A stretch of 41,743 nt of DNA from Treponema sp. (lineage in GTDB: Bacteria > Spirochaetota > Spirochaetia > Treponematales > Treponemataceae), in NCBI GenBank assembly GCA_017962965.1, contig JAGCUI010000066.1, positions 1 to 41,743 on the forward strand, given 5' to 3'. The notes below the pieces were generated by a model. The model was given only the letters and a program-made list of their open reading frames with translations. It did not search any database and had not been told where the DNA came from. Both the position numbers and the translations under genes were made by a program. Below are positions 8,010-14,084 of the stretch, in pieces (positions within the stretch are counted from its first letter, which is position 1; the number at the start of each line of letters is the position of its first letter).

Positions 8010-10532
8010 ATGGATTCAAAGACATTATCAGAAATAGACTTTTACCGCATCCGCAACGAGGTTGCATCCTTTTGTGTTTCGGAAGAAGGTAAAGCAGAAT
8101 TTTTAAATAAAGAACCTTTAACAAAATTTGCAGAAATTGAACAGTTAAAAAATCTTGGCCGGGAATGGAGCACATTTCTTTCGGCTTCTACCAAAAACGG
8201 AATTTCAGGCTTTGGTACAATCAGACCTTTGTTTGCAGTAATTAAAACTAAGGGTGCAAGCCTTACTCTGGAAAATGTGAACAGCCTTGGTCAGTTTATT
8301 TTGAGCGTGAATAATTTTAAAAAATGCATAAGCGTTCATAAAACTCAGCTCAAATTAAAATACCTTGTTCAGGAAGCAGAAAAGCTTGGAGATTTAAGCC
8401 AGGCCGAAAAATTGATTTTCCGTGTAATCAGCCAGGACGGTTCTCTTCGTGATTTACCTGAAATTGTTGCAATAAGAAAACAGATTGCTTCGTTAAATTC
8501 AAAAATAAAACTCATCATGCAGAAATTTACTTCGGACCAGAAGCTTTCTAAGGTATTGGAATCCAATGTACCTGTTTTAAGAAACGGAAGACAGGTGCTT
8601 GCAGTAAAGTCCAGCATGCAGAATAAAATCGAAGGAATTATCCACGAGGTTTCTCAGTCTGCACAGACTGTTTACATTGAACCCGAAGAAGCAGTTTTAT
8701 GCAGTAACGAGCTTGTCCAGAAGGAATTTGAGCTTGCGGCTGTTATCAAAAAGATTTTACTGGAATTAACTCAAAGCCTTGAGCCTTGCATCCCTGAATT
8801 AAAATCATCCTTACCGGTTATGATTCTTCTGGATCAGACTCTGGCGGCTGCAAGATGGGGAATGCAGAACGACTGTGTTTATATAGAAAGCACACAGAAC
8901 GAGGCCCCTTGTCTTTTAAAAGCACGTCATCCTCTTTTGGGAGAAAAGGCAGTTCCTATTGATATCCGCTTTATGGAGCAAAAAAGGATTTTGATTATCA
9001 CAGGTCCTAATACCGGCGGAAAGACAGTAAGCCTTAAAACCTTTGCATTGTTTTCGGTAATGAATCAGACCGGGCTACCGGTTCCTGCAGCAGAAGGTTC
9101 ACGCCTCCCTGTTTTTACGGACGTTTTTGCAGATATTGGTGATGATCAGTCCTTGGATCAGAATCTTTCAACCTTTAGCGGTCATATGAAAAATATTGCA
9201 AACGCCGTTCAAAAGGCAGGTCCAAAAACCCTTGTTCTTTTGGATGAGCTTGGAAGCGGAACAGACCCGCAGGAAGGAACTGCAATTGCAATGTCGGTTC
9301 TGGATAATTTAATTTCAAAAAAATCATTTGTGCTTGTAACAACTCACATGGGTGTTTTGAAAAATTATGGATATACAAATCCGTATTGTGTAAATGCGTC
9401 GGTAGAGTTTAATCAGGATACACTTTCTCCGTCCTACAGACTTTTGATGGGAGTGCCGGGTGAAAGTCATGCGCTTGATATTGCAGAAAAAAATGGTCTT
9501 CCAAAAGAAATCTGTAAGTCTGCCAGAAATTATATTGCAACAGAGCAGGCTGATGTTTCAGCTTTAATCCGTGGTTTGAACAGAAAGCACATTGAGTTAA
9601 ATAAAATCCAGAAAGAAGCTGAACAGAAGGAAAAGGATTTTAAAGATAAATTCGAGCGATTAAAAATTAAGGAGCTTGATTTAAGACGAAAGGAAAACGA
9701 CCTTAAAAAAGGAAAGCAGCAGGAGTTAAATGATTTTCTTATTCATTCCCGCCGTCAGCTTGAAAATCTTGTGCGCACTTTAAAGGAAGGCGAAATTACA
9801 AGAGAAAAAACTCTGGGCGTAAAAAAGTTCATTTCCGAGCTCGAAGAAAAAACTGATTATCTTGCAAATAAAACTGAAGCCGAAGATGAAAAGCTTACAA
9901 AGGAAAAAGAAGAGTTTGAAAAAACATTAAAACCTCGTCCTGTAAGTAACAAAAAGACCAGGAAAAAGCTGAGCAATGCAGAAGCGTTATCTAATGCAAC
10001 GTCGAATGAAGAGTTTTTTAAACTCCACATTAAGCAGGCGGAAGCAGAAGGTGAGCCGTTGGAATTTAAGGAAGGGGCGAGTGTGATTTCTGCTTCTACA
10101 AAGACAGAGGGCGTGCTCGTAAAGGAAGAAAAGAAGGGACTCTGGCTTGTTCAGTTTGGAAGCTTAAAGATGTCTGTTAAGCAGAAAGATTTGATTCTCA
10201 TCCCGAATAAAAAAGAATTAAAGCCTTCGATTCAAATAGACCTTCTCCGCGACCAGAACGATGGTGTTGTGAACAAGGAACGCGAAAAACCTGTGTTTGA
10301 ATTAAGACTTTTGGGCATGCACGTAGACGAAGCCATAAAAGCCCTTGAACGCCAGATAGATCTCTGTCTTCTTGATAATTTTAATTCCTTCAGCGTAATC
10401 CACGGAAAAGGCGACGGCATTTTGCAGCAGGCCGTTCAGGATTATTTATCCCACGTTCCGTCCGTAAAAGAGTTCACCTTTGCCCCTCCCGAAGACGGCG
10501 GCACCGGCAAAACATACGTTAAATTGAATTAG
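8010..10532 (+). CDS. mutS2: Endonuclease MutS2
   Basis: The 840-residue protein has the MutS2 layout: an N-terminal coiled-coil clamp region without the mismatch-binding domain of MutS1, a MutS ATPase with Walker A GPNTGGKT (about 332-339), the LLDELGSGTDPQEG Walker B/signature region, a long Lys/Glu-rich coiled coil (~505-640), a small KOW-like segment, and a C-terminal Smr nuclease domain with LGMHVDEA and HGKGDG (about 797). MutS2 proteins act on branched DNA, and in some bacteria on collided ribosomes. ATG follows the NeuB-family stop by one nucleotide. No strong terminator is seen before the tRNA promoter downstream. Confidence 0.95.
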   Translation: MDSKTLSEIDFYRIRNEVASFCVSEEGKAEFLNKEPLTKFAEIEQLKNLGREWSTFLSASTKNGISGFGTIRPLFAVIKTKGASLTLENVNSLGQFILSVNNFKKCISVHKTQLKLKYLVQEAEKLGDLSQAEKLIFRVISQDGSLRDLPEIVAIRKQIASLNSKIKLIMQKFTSDQKLSKVLESNVPVLRNGRQVLAVKSSMQNKIEGIIHEVSQSAQTVYIEPEEAVLCSNELVQKEFELAAVIKKILLELTQSLEPCIPELKSSLPVMILLDQTLAAARWGMQNDCVYIESTQNEAPCLLKARHPLLGEKAVPIDIRFMEQKRILIITGPNTGGKTVSLKTFALFSVMNQTGLPVPAAEGSRLPVFTDVFADIGDDQSLDQNLSTFSGHMKNIANAVQKAGPKTLVLLDELGSGTDPQEGTAIAMSVLDNLISKKSFVLVTTHMGVLKNYGYTNPYCVNASVEFNQDTLSPSYRLLMGVPGESHALDIAEKNGLPKEICKSARNYIATEQADVSALIRGLNRKHIELNKIQKEAEQKEKDFKDKFERLKIKELDLRRKENDLKKGKQQELNDFLIHSRRQLENLVRTLKEGEITREKTLGVKKFISELEEKTDYLANKTEAEDEKLTKEKEEFEKTLKPRPVSNKKTRKKLSNAEALSNATSNEEFFKLHIKQAEAEGEPLEFKEGASVISASTKTEGVLVKEEKKGLWLVQFGSLKMSVKQKDLILIPNKKELKPSIQIDLLRDQNDGVVNKEREKPVFELRLLGMHVDEAIKALERQIDLCLLDNFNSFSVIHGKGDGILQQAVQDYLSHVPSVKEFTFAPPEDGGTGKTYVKLN

Positions 10533-10597
10533 AGGAAAAAAATAAACGTTCTCGTTCGTTTAATTAAAAAATAAAACCTAAAATCCCTCTAACTCTC

Positions 10598-10626
10598 TTG
10601 ACCAACTAAGAGGAATTTAGTATATT
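10598..10626 (+). promoter_or_regulatory. Promoter of tRNA-Gln
   Basis: TTGACC (10598-10603), a 17-nt spacer and TATATT (10621-10626) lie 12 nt upstream of the mature tRNA 5' end. It is the only strong promoter seen before the tRNA-Glu array. Confidence 0.75.
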
Positions 10627-10638
10627 AAATTCAATTAT

Positions 10639-10709
10639 TCCCCGATTGTGTAATGGTAGCACTTCAGATTCTGGTTCTGACTGTGGGGGTTCGAATCCTC
10701 CTTGGGGAA
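10639..10709 (+). tRNA. tRNA-Gln (anticodon CUG)
   Basis: A complete 71-nt cloverleaf: acceptor stem TCCCCGA/TTGGGGA, D-stem GTG/CAC, anticodon stem TCAGA/TCTGA with loop TTCTGGT (anticodon CTG at 10671-10673), and T-stem GGGGG/CCTCC with loop TTCGAAT. The discriminator is A and CCA is not encoded. It reads CAG. An intrinsic terminator follows within 5 nt. Confidence 0.95.
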
Positions 10710-10713
10710 CTTC

Positions 10714-10748
10714 AAGCTGAACTATCAAGTTCAGCTTTTTTATTTTTT
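10714..10748 (+). terminator. Terminator after tRNA-Gln
   Basis: A 10-bp perfect stem (AAGCTGAACT/AGTTCAGCTT, 10714-10723 and 10728-10737) with loop ATCA is followed by a T run. It separates tRNA-Gln from tRNA-Glu, for which no separate promoter is obvious. Confidence 0.85.
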
Positions 10749-10757
10749 ACATTTTCC

Positions 10758-10830
10758 GGCCCCTTCGAATATCGGTTTAGTTCATCACCCTCTCAAGGTG
10801 GAGAGACGGGTTCGACTCCCGTAGGGGCTA
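10758..10830 (+). tRNA. tRNA-Glu (anticodon CUC), intact copy 1
   Basis: A 73-nt cloverleaf: acceptor GGCCCCT/AGGGGCT (first pair G-U), D-stem GAA/TTC, anticodon stem TCACC/GGTGG with loop CTCTCAA (anticodon CTC at 10792-10794), T-stem ACGGG/CCCGT with loop TTCGACT, discriminator A, no encoded CCA. It reads GAG. Inside it CTCTC and GAGAG form a short inverted repeat around AAGGTG; later copies in the array diverge at exactly that place. Its upstream TACATTTTCCGGCCC is the inverse of a segment after the terminator, so the gene is flanked by inverted repeats (10749-10763 and 10884-10899). Confidence 0.92.
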
Positions 10831-10841
10831 ACCTTACAAAG

Positions 10842-10880
10842 AAGCAATCGGCTCCCGCAAGGGAGCTGCTTTATTTTAAC
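10842..10880 (+). terminator. Terminator after tRNA-Glu
   Basis: Stem GCTCCC/GGGAGC (10851-10856 and 10861-10866) with a GCAA tetraloop, extended outward by AAGC/GCTT, is followed by TTTATTTT. The same hairpin recurs at 11077-11092 after array copy 2. Confidence 0.75.
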
Positions 10881-10912
10881 TTCAGGGCCGGAAAATGTAG
10901 AAGCAATGTATA
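10849..10912. repeat. Array spacer repeat, copy 1
   Basis: This segment holds the GCAA-loop terminator hairpin, TTTATTTTAACTT, and GGGCCGGAAAATG with AGCAATGTA. It recurs at 11075-11142 with few changes. Together with the following GGCCCC of the next copy it can form a GGGCC/GGCCC stem. It shows that the tRNA-Glu unit was tandemly duplicated together with its flank. Confidence 0.75.
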
Positions 10913-11056
10913 GGCCCCATAGAATATCGGTTTAGTGAGGGACCCTCTCAATTATCAAATAGCAAAATCGTTAAAAAAAATTGCGAAAACCTGGAGCAAT
11001 TTTTTAGATTTTACTATAAAAAATTAGAGAGACGGGTTCGATTCCCGTTGGGGCTA
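10913..11056 (+). ncRNA. tRNA-Glu-like copy 2, anticodon arm replaced by a long hairpin
   Basis: The acceptor stem is intact (GGCCCCA/TTGGGGCT). Its seventh pair is A-T where copy 1 has T-A, a compensatory change. The T-arm is intact (ACGGG/CCCGT, loop TTCGATT). D-stem pairing is weakened. After CTCTC (10945-10949) about 77 nt containing the 55-bp hairpin element replace the six bases AAGGTG, and GAGAG resumes at 11027-11031. CTCTCAATT and AATTAGAGAG can pair, so the RNA would be a tRNA-like acceptor/T-arm body with a long hairpin instead of an anticodon arm. It could be a decayed gene or a structured RNA. It is followed by its own terminator-like hairpin. Confidence 0.5.
10960..11014 (+). 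repeat. 55-bp hairpin element A, forward copy
   Basis: Near-perfect inverted repeat: outer AAAATC/GATTTT and inner AAAAAATTGC/GCAATTTTTT, with an 11-nt loop. An inverted copy with four differences lies at 11392-11446. Two differences are in the loop and two form a compensatory pair in the stem. Confidence 0.8.
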
Positions 11057-11074
11057 TCTTGAGACAGAAAGCAT

Positions 11075-11142
11075 CGGCTCCCGCAAGGGAGCTAATTTAT
11101 TTTAACTTAACATGGGGCCGGAAAATGAAGATGCAATGTACA
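11075..11142. repeat. Array spacer repeat, copy 2
   Basis: Second copy of the spacer at 10849-10912: the same GCTCCC-GCAA-GGGAGC hairpin (11077-11092), TTTATTTTAACTT, then GGGGCCGGAAAATG and GATGCAATGTA before the next GGCCCC. It lies between array copies 2 and 3. Confidence 0.75.
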
Positions 11143-11267
11143 GGCCCCTTTGAATATCGGTTTAGTTCATCACCCTCTCAAGGTTTATATAATCGAGAAG
11201 ACGTTAAGCAAAAATGCGAATGCATTTTTGTAGTCTTATCCTTCTTAAATGACTCCCGTAGGGGCTA
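11143..11267 (+). pseudogene. tRNA-Glu copy 3, disrupted
   Basis: The first 42 nt match intact tRNA-Glu with one change (through CTCTCAAGGT), and the last 17 nt (from GACTCCCGT to GGGGCTA) are identical to it. The GGAGAGACGGGTTC between them is replaced by about 65 nt containing hairpin element B. Acceptor pairing GGCCCCT/AGGGGCT survives, but the T-arm 5' strand is lost. A nine-T run follows directly at 11267-11275. It is either a dead tRNA or a rearranged structured RNA. Confidence 0.6.
11195..11238 (+). repeat. 44-nt hairpin element B, copy 1
   Basis: Lower stem AAGAC/GTCTT, an asymmetric internal loop, and upper stem AAAAATGC/GCATTTTT with tetraloop GAAT. It repeats directly at 11331-11374 with a different tetraloop. 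Confidence 0.75.
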
Positions 11268-11280
11268 TTTTTTTTCGAAG

Positions 11281-11330
11281 GGGCCGTAGCGATTATCGGT
11301 TTAGAGAGCAGCTCTCTCAATTGTTCAATA
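11281..11330 (+). pseudogene. tRNA-like 5' half, array copy 4
   Basis: A tRNA-like 5' half (GGGCCGTAGCGATTATCGG, then TTTAGAGAGCAGCTCTCTCAATT) that shares ATCGGTTTAG and CTCTCAATT with copy 2. It has a palindrome AGAGAGC-A-GCTCTCT at 11303-11317, matching in position the GAGGG-A-CCCTC of copy 2. No matching 3' half follows. Just before it, TTCGAAGGGGCC (11274-11285) is the exact inverse of the 5' end of tRNA-Glu. Confidence 0.5.
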
Positions 11331-11374
11331 GAGAAGACGTTAAACAAAAATGCGCCAGCATTTTTGTAGTCTTT
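11331..11374 (+). repeat. 44-nt hairpin element B, copy 2
   Basis: Same hairpin as 11195-11238: identical stems AAGAC/GTCTT and AAAAATGC/GCATTTTT, tetraloop GCCA instead of GAAT, and GTTAAAC instead of GTTAAGC in the internal loop. Confidence 0.75.
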
Positions 11375-11391
11375 ACCAAATTTATAAAGAT

Positions 11392-11446
11392 GTAAAACCT
11401 AAAAAATTGCTCCAAGTATTCGCAATTTTTTTTAACGGTTTTGCTA
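11392..11446 (-). repeat. 55-bp hairpin element A, inverted copy
   Basis: Reverse-complement copy of 10960-11014 with 51 of 55 bases identical. The stem reads AAAACC/GGTTTT where the other copy has AAAATC/GATTTT, so pairing is kept. Confidence 0.8.
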
Positions 11447-11454
11447 TATAATAT

Positions 11455-11481
11455 CCTTCGAATATCGGTTTAGTTCATCAC
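11455..11481 (+). pseudogene. tRNA-Glu 5' fragment, array copy 5
   Basis: 27 nt identical to positions 5-31 of intact tRNA-Glu (10762-10788), from CCTTCGAATATCGG to TTCATCAC. The match then stops in a T-rich stretch. It is the last recognisable unit before the gene at 11546. Confidence 0.7.
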
Positions 11482-11545
11482 TCATATTTTTTTCTTTTAT
11501 TTTTTTACTATACATTGTATTATAAAGAGTCGATATTTAGAGAAT

Positions 11546-13261
11546 ATGAGTGATAACGATAATAAGAATGCATTTGATAAACTCGTGGCCGGATTGAGCT
11601 CTGCGGACAGAAATGCCATGCTCAGACGTATTCATGAAAGCACTATGCAGACTGTGCAGATTGTAACGCCGGATCCGGATTCAAATGACCAGTATCAGAC
11701 ATTAAAAGTAAAGCTCCAGAACGAATCCTTTATTTACAGATTCTTTTTGTGGATTCGAGCGCTCTTTCAGGGAAATGCTTCCAAAGAACAGATATATAAT
11801 GACGACCAGATTGCAAATCTTGCAAAAAAAATAAATCATAATCATCCGGGTATTATTAATCATAAAACAAAATCTCTTGATTATCTTTTTTACGAACGCC
11901 TTCAGGTTTTAAAAGAGGCAGCAGATTTCTTTAAGCCTTACTGCAGCTTTATTAATGAAAATCCCGGTGATTTTTATGTGTTCATGAGTTCCTTTGTTGC
12001 GCCCGACCTTGCAGAACAGATTAATCAGAGGGCAGACCCTTTTGCTCTTCCTTTTGGAAAAGAGCCTTCTCCGGATGTACGAAGCGACCTTGCAAAAAAG
12101 CTTGATGAAATATTAAAAAACATGGATTCAGGAATGAAGTCAACCTTGTACGCTGCCGTTGTAGCATCAAACTGGCTCATTCACTTTGTTTCACTTCCTT
12201 ATCTTCATATCACAGCACAGTTTACAAATGTTGCAGGTGATGTATATACAGCGCCGTATTCAAGCGTTATTACAGACTTTAATGAATTTGCAGCCGTATT
12301 CACAAAAATCCAGCCGATTGATAATGAAGTTCTGGAAGCATTGTTCCTATTTTCTCAGCGTAAAAATTTGAGTCAGAATCTTCAGGAGCAGGATGTAGAA
12401 AAATCAACTAAAGAATATCTTTCTCGTGCAAACACCTATTTAGTTACAATTCAGGAATATATTGCTGAACTTTCAATTTTCAAACTTGGAAGAGTTATTT
12501 CGAATAACTACGACTGGGAGCCTAAAAATATGGAAGGGGCAGAGGGCTGGTTCCCGTTGTTCCGTGCTCAGTGGAGAAAGATTCAGGATATTAGATGGAA
12601 CGACTGGCTCAGAGAACAAAAGAAAATGACTTTGAGCGAAAGCCTTAAGATGGATTTTGGTCTTGATGAATTTCCAACATTTAAATACAGACCTTGGGAA
12701 AAATTATGGAGCCCTGTTACATTCGGCTGCGAGCTTACAGGCGGTTTTCTTTCGTGGTTTGCAACGGAAAAATATGATGAAATCATCTTTAATTTAAATC
12801 TTGTAATTATGGAAGGTATCTTCCTTAAGAGCGAAAACCGTACTGAATATTCCGAGGGCGTTAATAACTTTGTAAACGCAAATACAAATATGAAGTCTCT
12901 TGTGGAAAAGCTTTCTCCTAAAGGTGATTACGGAAGAATGTTCCAGGATTTTGCAGAAAACAAGGTTCATACACTTCAGGTTCAAAATCAGATTTCTTCT
13001 ATGATGAGGGATACAGAAGCCGTAATTAAAGACTGTATCAAGCTTTTTGGTAAGGGTGCCCGTGCAATCGAAAGAACCTTCCATGGTTTCTTTGACGAAG
13101 ATAAGGACGGAATCCACGAAGGCTTACAGAATATGAATACAATCCGCGGCCGTGAAAACACTAACTTCAGACATACTTTGCAGGAAATCAGAAATATCAT
13201 CAAACAAAGTCTTTATTATATTTCAGAGCTTGAACCAATTGATGCTGTAAGTGAAAAATAA
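11546..13261 (+). CDS. Spirochaete hypothetical protein (possibly DUF5312)
   Basis: A 571-residue protein with no signal peptide and one weakly hydrophobic stretch near residues 200-225. It is rich in aromatic and charged residues, with a C-terminal helical part (EVIKDCIKLFGKG to RNIIKQSLYYISELEP). I think it matches a family of unknown function seen in Treponema (DUF5312), but this is recall. There is no Shine-Dalgarno. A TATTTA (11534-11539) lies 6 nt before the ATGAGT start, and a TATTATAAA stretch lies further upstream. The next gene (pgeF-like) starts within or just after its stop, so the two are coupled. Confidence 0.7.
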   Translation: MSDNDNKNAFDKLVAGLSSADRNAMLRRIHESTMQTVQIVTPDPDSNDQYQTLKVKLQNESFIYRFFLWIRALFQGNASKEQIYNDDQIANLAKKINHNHPGIINHKTKSLDYLFYERLQVLKEAADFFKPYCSFINENPGDFYVFMSSFVAPDLAEQINQRADPFALPFGKEPSPDVRSDLAKKLDEILKNMDSGMKSTLYAAVVASNWLIHFVSLPYLHITAQFTNVAGDVYTAPYSSVITDFNEFAAVFTKIQPIDNEVLEALFLFSQRKNLSQNLQEQDVEKSTKEYLSRANTYLVTIQEYIAELSIFKLGRVISNNYDWEPKNMEGAEGWFPLFRAQWRKIQDIRWNDWLREQKKMTLSESLKMDFGLDEFPTFKYRPWEKLWSPVTFGCELTGGFLSWFATEKYDEIIFNLNLVIMEGIFLKSENRTEYSEGVNNFVNANTNMKSLVEKLSPKGDYGRMFQDFAENKVHTLQVQNQISSMMRDTEAVIKDCIKLFGKGARAIERTFHGFFDEDKDGIHEGLQNMNTIRGRENTNFRHTLQEIRNIIKQSLYYISELEPIDAVSEK

Positions 13262-13262
13262 A

Positions 13263-14084
13263 ATGGAAAACACTTTTTCAATCAGTAAATCAGATAAAAA
13301 GTTTGAGCTGTTCAATTTTATTTATAACGGAAAAATAATTCCCCATGCTCCTCTTTGCGGAATGACTTTAAAAAAGGCCGGCTCAATGAGATTCCGCTGG
13401 GATGAAACTAACCCAAACCGAGACTCTGTTCTTTCACAGATTAAAACTGAATTAAAAGTTTCAGATGTTAAAATCACACCGCTTGAATTAATCCATTCCC
13501 ACATAGTTTATGATGTAAGTTCATATAAAGACACTCAGAATAAAACAGGTGATGGAATTATTAGCATACAAAAAGATTTAATGCCTGTAGTAACCGTTGC
13601 AGACTGCATGCCGCTTTTTTTATATGATGTAAAAAATAAAGTTTACGGAATTGTTCATTCAGGATGGAAGGGAACAGGAATCGCCTGTGATGCCATTAAG
13701 CTAGCCGGTGAAAAATACGGCTCAAAGCCCCAGGATTTTTGTGTAATTCTTGGGCCCCACATAAACGACTGCTGCTATATTGTAAACCAGGAGAGAGCAG
13801 AGTTTTTTAGAAAAAACTTTACCCCGGACTGTGTTACTCCTTATGACCGTAAAACTCAAAAATTAAAAATTGAATGGGATAACGGGGAAGGGGAACTTTA
13901 CAGGCTTTCTTTATTAAAGGCAAATCTTTATGCACTTTTAAAAGCCGGAGTTAAAAAAGAAAACATCAACTACAGCACGGACTGCACATGCTGCAATAAT
14001 ATTTTTGGTTCTAACAGAAGAGAAACAATGGAATCAAAAACCTTTACGGTTCAGGCAGCCTTTATTACTCCGCGTCCTCTATAG
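13263..14084 (+). CDS. pgeF: Peptidoglycan editing factor PgeF / laccase-domain protein
   Basis: About 273 residues of the YfiH/LACC1 multicopper-oxidase-like family. Motifs are ELIHSHIVYDV, VTVADCMPLFLYD, VHSGWKGTG and LGPHINDCCY, containing the His/Cys metal ligands. Relatives remove mis-incorporated amino acids from peptidoglycan precursors or act as purine nucleoside phosphorylase/deaminase. An in-frame GTG at 13251 overlaps the upstream gene, but the ATG at 13263, one base after the upstream TAA, is the simpler start. The 3' end overlaps the convergent minus-strand gene by 20 bp. Confidence 0.85.
   Translation: MENTFSISKSDKKFELFNFIYNGKIIPHAPLCGMTLKKAGSMRFRWDETNPNRDSVLSQIKTELKVSDVKITPLELIHSHIVYDVSSYKDTQNKTGDGIISIQKDLMPVVTVADCMPLFLYDVKNKVYGIVHSGWKGTGIACDAIKLAGEKYGSKPQDFCVILGPHINDCCYIVNQERAEFFRKNFTPDCVTPYDRKTQKLKIEWDNGEGELYRLSLLKANLYALLKAGVKKENINYSTDCTCCNNIFGSNRRETMESKTFTVQAAFITPRPL

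Noticed and set aside
10945..11031. Group I or archaeal-type intron in copy 2
   Set aside because: The insert is too short for a group I intron, and removing it would not restore an anticodon stem (GGACC lacks a GGTCC partner).
10653..11289. Open frames of 86 and 76 codons over the tRNA array
   Set aside because: They run through tRNA-Gln, tRNA-Glu and repeat copies, have no ribosome binding site, and only reflect the repeated DNA.
11195..11374. Possible integron attC sites because of GTTAAGC/GTTAAAC motifs
   Set aside because: These fit the GTTRRRY core, but no partner RYYYAAC core lies at the right place, and no integrase or cassette structure is visible.
13251..13262. GTG start for the PgeF-like gene
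   Set aside because: It lies inside the upstream gene, has no ribosome binding site and adds only four residues. The ATG at 13263 is simpler.
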